A stretch of DNA of 64,000 bases. Source: Euphorbia lathyris (lineage: Eukaryota > Streptophyta > Magnoliopsida > Malpighiales > Euphorbiaceae). Of the stretch, positions 10,447-21,847 are shown one piece after another. The first letter of the stretch is position 1. Every line of letters starts with the position of its first letter. The stretch covers positions 79,545,001 to 79,609,000 of the forward strand of contig NC_088913.1 in assembly GCF_963576675.1 (NCBI RefSeq). The letters run 5' to 3'. The notes beneath the pieces were generated by a model. It was not told where the DNA came from. It saw nothing but the letters and a program-made list of their open reading frames with translations, and ran no database searches. The position numbers and the translations under genes are program-made.

Positions 10447-11367
10447 AATATATTTACAATAGTCTTAATAATGCGGAATTAATCTGATTCCGTGCGTATA
10501 CGGCTAGTGTTTTTTTTATCTAAACCCGCTGCCCTCCTTCAAAACCAAATGAAACCCTAGCTCTCCTTCGTCTCTCTCCTCACTCTTCCGCTGGACTGCC
10601 GCCAGAGCGAGAGATCTTTTGTATTCAGGACAGGCGATTTAGGCAGATGAATTGAATCAATTTCCTCTAAGAACTACAACAAATCGTTATTCTGTTTGAA
10701 TTTATAATCCCTGGGTTTTTGGTATTTTACTTATTTACGACTTATTACTTCTGTTCAAACTCTTCCTGATATTTTTTGCCACTACTTTCTCCTCTCTCCT
10801 GCTTGGGATTAAATTTGCTCTTTTTTAAAATATTAACAGGGTGTTTGTTAGAAGAGATATAGAAGGTGAGATAAGGATAACAAATACGAGATAAGTCATC
10901 CCGTGATTGTTTGGGAGATAGAAAAGTGAGACAAGGGAGTGGTATAAGGAGGTGGGATAAGCTTGTGCAATTTTAATAGGATGGAAAAGTCCATCTTATC
11001 CTTCAAATTAATGTTATATAGTTTAAATAAGGTTAAAATAGTAAAATGTATTATTTTATCTCTATCCCTATCGCACGTACCAAACATTGAATAATAATTC
11101 TCTACTATCAACTATTTATTCTTATCTCAATTATTTATCCATATCCTTATCCCAATTTTTATCTTTATTCATATCCCAATAGAATACCAAAAGGTTATTT
11201 TAGTTACCTTATAAGGTTAATTTTGTAATTAATCTCTTTTGTTCTTTAACGCAAACTTTGGCACTTTGCCATTTCAAAAGTTTAAGTTTCGCCAAGTAAA
11301 TATCTTTTCTAATTCTCTTTAACCCTAACTGTTCACACTTTAACTCAGATTACAGTGAGCGGCGTCG
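10447..11367 (+). promoter_or_regulatory. Upstream region of the F-box gene, with a MITE-like insertion
   Basis: A CT-rich leader-like stretch with 'GAAACCCTAGCTCTCC' at about 10550 resembles a plant 5' untranslated region. At about 10838 a GGGTGTTTGTTAGAAGAGATA sequence begins an AT-rich, partly self-complementary stretch running to about 11195, probably a MITE. The F-box start codon follows at 11368 in the context GGCGTCGATGG. No TATA box position could be fixed. Confidence 0.35.
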
Positions 11368-12575
11368 ATGGCACAAGCACGCCTCCCTGACGAGTTAATC
11401 ATCGAAATACTGCTGGGATTGCCTGTGAAGTCTCTTCTCCGTTTCAGATGTCTTTCTAGATCTTTCTGGGCAGAAATCGACAGCTCTGATTTTATCAAGT
11501 CGCATCTCAGTAAGTCTTCTCAAAACTCCAATCCCCGCAAACTGATTTTCGCTGACCAATTCAGTGCCAAATTTCATGTTTATGACCTGAATGTCGATTT
11601 GGAAGAAGCCATTCCACACCTCCAAAAACCAGTCTCATCCTTACGATGGAATGTCTGTGGTTACTGTAAGGGTTTGCTACTCTTGTGTCGACCTTTATAT
11701 TTTTATGGTTGCCAATGGAGGTCTGGTGATTCCGTACTTGTTCTGTGGAATCCATCCACCCGCAAGTATAGGGATCTTCCTGGTGTCCCTATCGAAATAC
11801 CACCTCGTGTTTACAGGTACGACATAGTTGGGTCGGGTTTAGGCTATGATGACTCAATTGATGATTATAAGGTTTTTTTTTATTGCACAATTTGTTGGAA
11901 AACCTAAAATTGAAATTCAAGTTTGGATATATGGATTGAAATCAAATATTTGGAGAAGGTCTCAGAATTTCCCCTGACCTCATAATTCATTTGATTTATC
12001 ATTATCCTAAAGAAGGTTACTTTACCACAGATGGTAGTCTTTACTGGTTATGCACTTCATTGAAATCAGAGATTGTGTCATTTGATGTTAGAAGAGAGAC
12101 TTTCTCCTGAGTGCCTCAACCTGTTTGCTCAACCAACTCAAAAGTTTTAAAGAAATTGCATGTTTTAGGAGGGTGTCTTTGCATCAGCTATTTGCGTGAT
12201 TCTATGGCTGATTTATATATGAGGAGCAAGGATGGAATTGATCAGTTTAGTTGGACACCATTATACTCTGTTACAGATCCCTTGTGTGTTGAAATTGCAA
12301 GTTTTAGGTCTGTGAATGTTTTGGGATACTCAAAAAGAGGAGACAAGATTATGCTTGATCTTGGTTATAAAATAGTTTCATATGATCTTAAAGAGAAAAG
12401 TATTGCTGAGGTTGAAATAGACAAGGATCTTCATTGGCATTATCCAATTATTTGTCTTGAAGTTGAAAGTCTTGCGTCAGTAATCCCTTTTGACACCGGA
12501 AGAACACCAACGACTGCCCTGGATTTTGCTGCATCCGAGAGTTTATCAGGTGTTGTGTTCATGGATCTTGAATGA
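11368..12575 (+). pseudogene. F-box/FBA-type protein gene, broken by two frameshifts and a stop
   Basis: F-box proteins are substrate receptors of SCF ubiquitin ligases. Residues about 5-45 form an F-box ('LPDELIIEILLGLPVKSLLRFR'-like), followed by an F-box-associated beta-propeller-like region ('LVLWNPSTRKYRDLP', 'GLGYD..DDYKV'). The first frame ends at 11907. At 11872-11881 a run of nine T shifts the frame; homology then continues in a second frame to about 11974, then in a third frame from about 11976. A TGA at 12108-12110 interrupts the third frame, which then stays open to 12575 and ends 'GVVFMDLE'. The total length of about 400 codons is normal for the family. The homopolymer shift could be a sequencing error, but three independent lesions make a pseudogene likely. 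Confidence 0.8.
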
Positions 12576-12648
12576 AGCAGAGGTGATGTGGCTGCTAAGT
12601 TGCAGTTGAGTTTGTCTCCTCTTTTGTGCATCATTTCTGTTGTTCTAA

Positions 12649-13288
12649 GGTCCCGTTTGGTATGCCGTAATGAGCGTCGCAATGGAATGCTCATTACAAT
12701 GGAGGCTCATTACTATGTTTGGATTAGTCATATTGCTTTTGTCGTAATGGAATCACAAATACATCACTCAAGTTTTCTTTACAAATTTATGTAATGAGCA
12801 TTACATAAAGAATATACATGAATCTCCATTACGGCTAACTCTTGCATTTTTATTATTAATATTTATTATGTACAATTCTTATTAAACGATAAAACAAAAA
12901 CTAGAAAAACATGAAAAATGAAAAAAAAATGTGAAAACTGAAAAACACGAAAAATGAGAAATCTAAAAAACGTGAAGAAATATAGCCCGTCACGATTTTA
13001 TGTTTTTCGTCTTTTTTATTGCATTTTTTTAATGTTTTTCGTGTTTTTTGTTTTCTAAGTTTTTCTCATTTTTCTCATTTTTTACATTTTCATATTTTTC
13101 TGTGATTTTAATTATATAAATAAAATTTTATGATTACATTTTATCTAAGCAAATATAAGTATTGTAACGGTAATTAAATTTCATCATTTTTTTTAGTTTG
13201 TCAATCAAACATGGTAATGGAATCACTATTCCATTCCATTACATTACAAGTTTGATTACATTATATTGCATTACGTCATACCAAACGA
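12649..13288. mobile_element. TIR element with small GAAAAACACG foldback arms
   Basis: The ends carry a 19-bp inverted repeat, CGTTTGGTATGCCGTAATG at 12654-12672, matched with one mismatch in reverse at 13269-13287. The middle has an A-rich 'GAAAAACACGAAAAATGAG' arm (about 12890-12985) followed by its T-rich complement (about 12995-13105). This is the same architecture as the larger foldback at 4142-7604. No ORF of note and no clear target duplication. It lies just after the F-box pseudogene stop. Confidence 0.65.
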
Positions 13289-14525
13289 ATAGAGCAATCT
13301 AAATCTTAACATTGATCACTTTTTAGTTTTATGGAACATTTGATGGATTACTTTGTGCAATCTTTTCACTACTGCATTTTGCATTAGCTCTACATTTATG
13401 ATGTTGCAAGATAAAAGGGACGAATGAGGCTTTTCGGGTTTGGACAATGTTCCAGTAAGATCATAATAGTGCATTTTGTATCAATAGGATAATTTGCTAT
13501 TGCATTTTGTCCAATAAACTCACTTCTCATATTTATAGGCAAGGTTATAAAAAACGCGAGGCGCTAGTCGGGCGCACATGGCCCTCAAGGATTAATTGAA
13601 TTTATATTTTTGTATTTTTTATTTGTTAATAAACAAATTGTTATATAAATTTAATTAAAATATATATGATACTATCTAAAAATAATAATATAAAATTATT
13701 TAATATAGAAAAACACGTATATTTGTAACATATATTTTTAAAAATATGCAAACATTCAACAACAAGATAATTGAAACAACTCAAAAGTGAATTATAATAA
13801 AGCAAAAAAACAAATTCATAATAAAAAATACTTTTGTTCATTGTCCAGACGGCCTTTGTTTTGAATAGTATTTTTAGGTCATTTTCTCATCGAAAATATT
13901 GACTAGTGACTAGGACGCATAATCAATTCAAACTGGCTTAAATTATTTCTACATGGCAATATATATGTATACATGACAGATAAGTTGTTTGGTTGAATTG
14001 ATTAAGCGTCTTACCCAGTATTATTAAATACGAAAAGTACTTCTTTTGACCTTATTGAGAGATCATCCAAACTTGTTGTTTGAACACCATTACGGATTCC
14101 TTCCTTATCTATTTCAAATTTACATACCGTTTTATATTTTTCTGATTGTTTCGAACGTAAATCAACATCGTTCAATTTGTGTTTTTACTGCCTGTCTTCT
14201 TCTTCTTGTTCTCCTTTGAGAGGTAATTGTCCTTACAATTAACTTCATCCTCCACCTTCAACATGAACAATTATTATTTTGTATTTTATGAATGTGAATT
14301 GGAAGTTTAATGATTATACCAACTTATTTCCAGGTGTCCCCAAATGATGTATTAACCCTAAGGTAGATTTGTATAAATTTGTTGCACAGATATAAAACAT
14401 TATTGTCACTAAAAAAAGGTGACATAAAGAAAGAGAGGGATAATGTCCATTCTTGCGGAAGTACATATTTACATTTAATGTTTATGATTGTATTAGTAAC
14501 ACAATAAACATTTTAAACACTTTGT
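13289..14525. other. Intergenic, with a GC-rich-ended repeat at about 13546-13930
   Basis: GTTATAAAAAACGCGAGGCG at about 13549 followed by 'CTAGTCGGGCGC' is the start of a common plant repeat type. A degenerate opposite end ('GACTAGTGACTAGGACGC') appears near 13900-13920. The rest, including a CT-rich stretch at 14180-14260, shows no gene. Confidence 0.35.
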
Positions 14526-15261
14526 CACTAGTGGAAAAATGGTATTTGGTGACGCCTAATTGTAACGATTTCTGTAAAAAAAAACCAATGGCAAAGGTTT
14601 TTGGGGTCGGTTGTCTTAAAAACCTGACACCAAAAATTACTTTTTAGTAACGGTTTGTATAAAAAATCGTTGCCAAAGGTCTTCGGAGTCAGTTAATAAT
14701 CATTGGCCACAAAACCAACCCCATTGGTTTATCATTGCCAACAATTTTTCTAAAATTGACTCTAATAATTATAATAATAATGCTAATGATATAATATAGC
14801 TCCTTTCAATCAAATAATAATAATAATATAATGTAGTTTCAGCAAGCTTTTGGACTTTGGCATCGGTTTTAAAACCATTGCCAAAGATCTTACCTTTCGC
14901 ATCAGTTTTTTTTTTTTTTTTTTTTTGAGTTTCCTTTCGCATCAGTTTAGAATAAAAGTTGATGCCATTAATCTTTGTCAAATCATTATCAAAGATGTTA
15001 CCTTTGGCATCATTTTTAGAATAAAAACCGATCATTGATTGGCATCACTTTTTCTAAACCGTTGCTAAAGGTCTTACCTTTGGCATCGATTATTGATTAG
15101 AAAGCGATGTCATGGCGGTCTTTAGCAATGGTTTTTATTAAAATTTGTTGCTAATTGGTATGATATTTGGGGTCAGTTGTACAACCGACGTTAAGCAATG
15201 GCAACAGTTTTAAAATCGATTCTAAAGGGTAAAAAAACGTTGCCAAATACCGCTTATGCAC
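14526..15261. mobile_element. CACTA-like non-autonomous element, right end decayed
   Basis: CACTAGTGGAAAAATGG at 14526 is a CACTA terminus, followed by GTATTTGGTGACG. The complement of the latter (CGTTGCCAAATACCG) appears at the right end near 15238-15252. The interior consists of many partly inverted copies of a motif like 'AACCGTTGCCAAAG', the subterminal repetition usual in CACTA elements. No transposase ORF is present. Confidence 0.5.
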
Positions 15262-16132
15262 GAGTTAATAGCACAATAAATATTTTATATATGATTGATA
15301 ATTAAAAGCTTCGATATGAGTTAAACAACGGTCAATCTAGCTCAACTGGTGGGAAAAAAACTCATTTATAATGCCCTTATTGTAACACTTTTACAAAAAA
15401 AAAATGTATTTATAAAGGTTCTTACTAAAAATCATTAAATTAAAATTTTCAAAGTTGAGTTGGCGATACTACTTGCCACGCTTATTTTTATTCGTGATGC
15501 AAATAATTTTATTGTAACGGACTTATACTTCACCAATTACAAGTAATCTTATATGAGTAATAGACTTATACTTCACCTTTAAGAGCTCCCTACTGAATTT
15601 GATTTTCTAGTATATATTTTTCCTATAGTTTTTATTTTTTTAGAAGAAATGTAATAGTTTTATTCATACAAAAAATACTATATTAAATCAGATGAGCTTC
15701 AATCTGTATTTTCAATTTCAAGAAGCTTGAACTGTTTTTGGCATAACTTTAGGAAACGCGCTCCACTTAGAATCGAATCCATGGTCTTTATCTTCAGACA
15801 TGATTCCATGATTTTTTTCAATGAGTCAGATCTATGATAGCAGACAAAACTTTTCTACATGTGTACCCACAAGTGGAAATAGGAAACCCTTATAGGAAGA
15901 AAGTAAAATAAATTCCAAATAAAAAAGAAGCAATCAAACCAAATAAGGAGTAAATTTATCTTCCGGTTAAAAGTGGGAAAAAACTTAACCTTGAAGGAAG
16001 AGATTTTAAAAAAATTTCAACGGCTACAATATCAACATCCATAAAAGGCACAAATCACAATTAAAAAAACCTTCCCACAAACACTCAATCAAAGACAAAC
16101 CTGCCAAGCAATTTAGAGTCTAATGAACTTTC
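15262..16132. other. Intergenic, nothing recognised
   Basis: AT-rich sequence with no open frame of note, no tRNA and no clear element boundary. 'AGCACAATAAATATTTTA' at about 15270-15287 resembles 14498-14514 on the other side of the CACTA-like element, possibly by chance. Confidence 0.4.
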
Positions 16133-16135
16133 TTT

Positions 16136-18140
16136 CACTACAAAAAATAGGGTCTATTACGACACTTTTTTAACGACGTTTTTCAGCATCTGTCTTGATA
16201 CTTAAAAATTTAGCCACACTTTTATAATTGTGTCGGATTTTATTATCATTTAATGACGCTTTTTATTATCTGATGGAATTTATAAAAATTTAACTATGCT
16301 TTAAAAAAAGCGTCGGTATTTTTTTTTTAAAGTTAAAGATGGTTTGGAATTTACATCGTAAAAAAGTGTCCTGATACTTTTTTATTTGAATATATTTAAA
16401 TTTTTTTATCCCTGTGGCTAAAATTCAACCACATTTTTTTAATTTTGTGTCGTCTTTTATAATCACTTAATGACATTTTGATTTTTCTGTTGGCGTTTTT
16501 AAAATTTTTAGCTACACATTTAGAAGAAAGCGTCGTTGTTTTTTTAATTTATAGACACTTTAAATTTTGTGACTATAAAAATGTCCCCATATTTTTAACA
16601 GAAGACGATTTCTAGTTTTGTCTCCATATTTTAAAATTCAACCCCTTCTTTCTATTTATGTCACATTTTACAATTACTTAAAGATGCTTTTAATTTTCAT
16701 TGCTATTTCTAAAAATTTAACTACAAATTTGATATTTTTTAAAAAACAATTACGTGGATAATGAAAAAAAAATGCTGGCATTTTTATCAAAAATTTAAAA
16801 AAGGTTTAGATTTTATATTGATGAAAAATGTTCAGAAATGTTTTAATTTGATAACACTGAAAATGGATCACGGACACAAAAAATATACTTTTACTTTTAG
16901 TTTATGAACAAAAAGCTATTGAATTCATCTTCATTATTTTAAAAGTATAAACATAAAACTTTTTATGAATATTTATTTCTTTTTTATATCAAATTTCATT
17001 TAGATGTATTTTTAGAAAATTAATTATTATTTAAATTTTTTATATTAATCTCACTGTATGTATAGCGTAAATATTAAAAAAAAAAGTCTTACTTTTTATT
17101 TTTTTTATATAGAAAATTTATTTCTCATATTTTAATGATATATTTTATAGTTGATAGATATTATTTTTCTATATTAGTTTCCTATGGGATCAAAACCGGT
17201 ATTTATGAATAACGCAATAAAAAAAAGATTACATAACAAAAAAAAAAAAAAAGGTTAAACTAGTATTAGGTGTGGAGTTGTTAAACGTGTTCCACTTTCT
17301 TTCTTTTTAAAGAAAACGTGTCCCACTATTGAAAATGAAAAAGAAAACGTGTTCCACTTTCTAACTCAGTTTTTTTTAGCTCTTTTTCTAGTTTCTTTTT
17401 CATTTTCAATAGTAGGAATCTTTTTAATGATTTTTCGTGTACATTTTTTGAGTTTGAAGTTCAATAAAATGTTGTAAGTTCAATGAAATCTTGTATCGTT
17501 TTATTGAAATTCAGTTCCTATATAATTGTTCTTGTATATTTGTTTTTGTTTCCAGTATTTAATTTGAATTTTTTTCATATATATCTTCAAATACAAATAT
17601 TTAATAATAATAATACTACTACTACTACAAACAACTCACATTGAAGTGTTTTAATTTTTCAGATGTTAAAAAATGTGTCATTAAGCATTCAGGCTATAAT
17701 TGACTTTCCTCTAGCTAAATGCAGACATTTATATAATTTAATGTCGTGAATTTGGAGATACTTTTAAATTAAAATATAGTCATGTTAAGACGCTGTAAAT
17801 ATTTTCTGAAGTAAAAGAACGACGTAAGAAAAATTATGTGTCGTCTACTTTGCAACGCTTTATTAAAACGTACTGAAAATTTCAAAAATTAAATGTAAAT
17901 TAATTGGAAAAAATTATGACGTTTAAAATATAAGTGTTGGCATCATGACGACGTTTACATGAGAATGTCGCCAGATTTAATTTACCCACACAAAGTTTAT
18001 GCGTTGTTAAATTTAACGACACGCAATTTAACGACGTTTGTGACGACGCTTTAAAAAGTGTAGGTAAACGTTTAGAGACGTTGAAAAGTGTCCTTAAGCC
18101 ATAAATTTTAGCGTCGTAATAGGCCATTTTTTTTGTAGTG
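16136..18140. mobile_element. CACTA (En/Spm-like) non-autonomous element with 3-bp target duplication
   Basis: The left end CACTACAAAAAATAGGGTC and the right end (TTTTTTTTGTAGTG, ending at 18140) are inverted. Both continue into CTATTACGACGC-type sequence. The flanks carry TTT (16133-16135 and 18141-18143), the 3-bp duplication of CACTA elements. The 2005-bp interior is full of variants of 'ACGACGCTTTT' in both orientations and has no transposase. Short minus-strand frames near 17900-18127 are repeat-derived. Confidence 0.8.
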
Positions 18141-18143
18141 TTT

Positions 18144-19679
18144 AGACTTCAATAAATTTAAATTTATCGGTTCTTTATTTTAGTTATAATCTTCGTCGTT
18201 TCAATTTACAATCAAGTATTTTATTTTCTTTCGCTTCCAATATAGCTTTATTTATCTTACCTCCCAATTATTTTTCTAATTAAGATTGATATCGGTTTGA
18301 TGGTAGAACCTTAAGAGTTTTAAAGTATCTTTTATTTCTTGTAATAGCTCGATTCACAAGCTAATAGTCACACTCAACTTAATTTCTCAAATTGGGAATA
18401 CTATAATTATCTAATACGTCCACATTTTCACCAAAAGAGCCGAACACATTGTTTCTCTCAATTTTGTGTATTCATTGATTCGTCAGTATGGAGACCAAAA
18501 AATATAAAAGGAATAACAATAAGATTGTGTTTGGAATAAATATTGCTACACATTCGATATAAATTTTTTATAGTGTTACTTATAGGAGTGTAGAGGGTCG
18601 GCTAATCAATCCATTAAAACAATTTATCAGTCCATAAGAATCAGTTAACCATACATCGATTAACCTACTATTCAGTCAGTTAACTCTCTTTAGATTTCTC
18701 TCACTGATGAGGTTACGTCTAGCTTAATCTAACGTAAGCAATTCAAATAAAGGCTTATGTCATACATAACACCATGAGAAACAATAAAGCCACCATGATG
18801 AATTATTATCAACAAATTAATTTTGCTACAAAATGAGAAAAAAAAATTAGTGAGGGGAATCTATTTTTAAAAGGGTAAAAAGGAATGCAGTAGAGTTCCA
18901 AAAGTTGAGCAAAAATAGTTTACTCTTTTTAAAATAGTAAAATAATTTCCTCACTTTCTTCGTAAATTATGTTGTTGACTAACTTAAAATTTTCTGTTTG
19001 ACATATTTTCCTAAATACCCAAACATTTTCTATACAATATTTTTCGGCAAACAAATGGGGTCTAAATCATATACAAATATACATTATCTAACTCTTCTAT
19101 AATAAAAATTCTAATGGCCTTTTTGATTTATCTATTTTTGTTTGTTGATAGATAGTAGAAGTTAGTTGATTTTAATCTAAAAGTAGCTATATCCAAATTT
19201 TACCAAACATTTTTTTTTATCACTTGTTTAGGATTAAAAGGCAAAAACTATTGCTAAAAAATAGAACCAAACACCAAATCTTAAAACTAAAGTTCAAGCA
19301 AATCCTAATATTCTAATAATTGCTTTTCACCGCGACTAGCTTGCGATGTTATTCTTTATTGATATTCCTGCCAACCAAATCATCTTTTTCTATTATTATT
19401 ATTTCTCTTATTCTATCTAAATTTGCACCTAGACGCACATCTGGCAAGGTAGCGTGCCTCTTCAACAAAGTCCGCCTTTTGGGTTCTCAATCTGATTTTC
19501 AACTTTAGAGGTCATATTTAATATATAATTATTAATTAATTTCTAAAATCTAAACCATTAATTTTAACGTTGAGACTCAACTTTAGAGAATCTTAATCCG
19601 TAGAATAAAACACAACAAAACTACAATATATAAAAGCTAATTATATCAATCAACTATTTGTAAAAATTTAAGGACTTTT
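18144..19679. other. Intergenic, no gene recognised
   Basis: Contains AT-rich unique sequence, a run of 'CGGCTAATC/CAGTTAACC' motifs near 18600-18690 typical of anonymous plant repeats, and a small plus-strand frame (19320-19508) without known motif. No structural RNA was seen. Confidence 0.35.
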
Positions 19680-19800
19680 CAGGAACCAATGTCAGCTCTT
19701 GGCATTGCCAAATATCCAATACATCCAGAGACGAACAAAGTTTTAGTCCTCTTGGACGAGATGTTAATTTATTACAGCAATGGGCTTTTAGATCCCGAAT
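19680..19800 (-). pseudogene. Small CNL leucine-rich-repeat relic
   Basis: About 120 bases align with 22440-22560 of the neighbouring resistance gene in the same orientation, for example 'GTCAGCTCTTGGCATTGCCAAATA' against 'GTCAACTCATGGCACTGCCAAATA'. Identity by eye is roughly 70-75%. No open frame remains. It is an older duplicate than the copy at 31.5 kb, which is about 96% identical at protein level. It shows that the locus once held more resistance-gene sequence. Confidence 0.6.
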
Positions 19801-20869
19801 ATAACATTTATGAATAAATTTTAGTTTTGTAGAAAACTATATAGTTTTATGTTAGTTTACAAATATGTAAACTTAATATTATTTCATTTGCTATTAGATG
19901 AATTCGTTCACAAACATAATAAATGAGTAATAGACGAACTATTTGTAAGCATCTTGTTTATTTATTCACGAACTTTGCTTGTGGACTTGTTTATGTACAC
20001 AATTAAAGAGTTATTTGCGAGCAAACTTCACAAATATAATTAACGATTTACTCACAAACAATTCATGGTTAGATAATTTTCTTAATGAACCAATTCCAAA
20101 GAGGATTTTAGGCTCGAAACAAGCTTGAAGCTCGTTGAGCAAGCCAAAGCTCGGCTCGGGCCCGAGCTCGTTAATTTTATAGCGAGCCGAGCTTGAGCAG
20201 GTCAACGCTTGGCTAAGTCATCATCTCCTGATCAAATGAAGGGAAGAAAGGCCAATTTGATCCATTTGTCAAAGCTCATCATGGATCTTGAGCCTGAATT
20301 AGTAACACATCATTATTAGATATCCATATATGCCAATCAATAACCATTTTCATACCATGTAGATGGAGATATAGGTGAATTTAGATGGCACAATTCAATA
20401 ATTCAGAAATCAATTTTTCTGGGATATAATAACACCACCGAAATCAAAATTAGCCAGATCTGACTTCAAAATTTTGAATTTAAAGTTGAGAAGCAACAAA
20501 CTCGCAGGGCAGAGACAACAGAAAGTCAATCAACATTCAAGAACTTGTTATATGAGGGGAAAAAAGGAAACTAAGGGAAGGAGAAATTACATTGAACAAA
20601 ATCGAGTACTAAAATCGAAAGTATTGCATTCAATCATGGAAAGAAACATTGAAAAAACAGCCTATAAAACAGAACCTGCCATTCATCAGAATCCAGAGTA
20701 AGATTTCAGGACAGTCAATTATTTGATGACAATGGCAGCAGAAAGATGATTGCCCTTTTATAGAGAATTTACAAGACAAAAACTAAAACAGAGAATCAGA
20801 TCACAAACAAAAACTTCAAGTTCTAGCAGAAATTTACAAGAAAAATGTTCATTTTTTCTTTTCTTTCTT
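19801..20869. other. Intergenic with GAGCTCG-type repeat
   Basis: About 19840-20225 contains 'GAACTTTGCTTGTGG...AAGCTCGTTGAGCAAGCC...GAGCCGAGCTTGAGC', a widespread kind of plant dispersed repeat. The plus-strand frame at 20474-20701 has no recognisable motif. Nothing else is supported. Confidence 0.35.
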
Positions 20870-21847
20870 ATCTCGTCGTCTCTCTCATTTCTGCTCAGTC
20901 AGTCAAATATTACAACCTGATCTAGAACAAATTATAAGGACCAGAAGTCTTACTCTAATATCCTTATTAATTTCAATGCTCATATCTCTTGGAAATATGT
21001 CACAGGATCTACAAAAGACCTCATCATTCTAAACAGGCACGAATTGTTCTGTCCAAAAATGAAAACATTGGAACAGAGAAAGCTTACCACTTCCTAAAAA
21101 TCATAAGAGAATTTGTAACATATGAAGTCTGAGTAAATGGTTAATGCCAAAAAGACAGATGAGAAAAGAGAGTGTTGGACATGGTGAAAGAAATGGATAG
21201 ATAAAAACTCAAATTTTTATTTCCTTGATGGCAAGGACATAGCATTCTTGCAATGCTTATTGCTGTGATTTAAAAACTGACAAGCACATAGCAATCTTGG
21301 AACCACAATTTGATGGCACCAACACCAGATTATGCTCCCCAAACCACAATTTAGCATTCTCCTCAAAGCCTTTCAGGTTCTCAACTCCAATGGGGCTGCT
21401 TTAGTTTCAAAATTTAATCAAATTACCATTGTTGATGAATTTCAAGTTTGTTAATCATGCGCAATTCCATTACACAACAAAAACTAAAGATGCACAAGTT
21501 TAATCTCATGATACAACATAATCAATTACAAATCAGAATCGAAATCATCTTTTCGATCAGAACCCCTGTCTCAACAATTTGTCTCAAGCAAGTAAAGAAA
21601 AGAAATTATTTTGCTGAGAAACAGCTATGAATAAAAAGTCAGCGGAACTTACATTTCATCCTGATGGCTTGCAAGTTGGCTGAAATTGAATCCACGCCCA
21701 CTCCGGAAAAATACTTGCAATCTTCAATGGGAATGAAAACTTTGGCTGTCAACTCTTTTTATCATGTGGATGAGGCAGAGGACGCAAACCATGCAATCAC
21801 AGATGATAGAAAACATTGTCAACTCTATTCAATTTCTAGTGACAATT
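20870..21847 (-). other. 3' flank of the CNL gene (parent copy of the duplicated segments)
   Basis: This non-coding stretch lies downstream of the CNL gene and is probably its 3' untranslated region and introns. Parts of it recur at 31114-31520 (direct) and at 32084-32534, 32967-32985 and 44471-44545 (inverted). At 20930-20955 it shows the uninterrupted sequence that in the duplicate is split by a MITE and by the Sirevirus. It is therefore the unoccupied reference for both insertions. Confidence 0.65.

Noticed and set aside
15270..15287. Target duplication of the 14.5-kb CACTA-like element from similar flanking AATAAA sequences
   Set aside because: CACTA elements make 3-bp duplications; the similarity is imperfect, AT-rich and likely chance.
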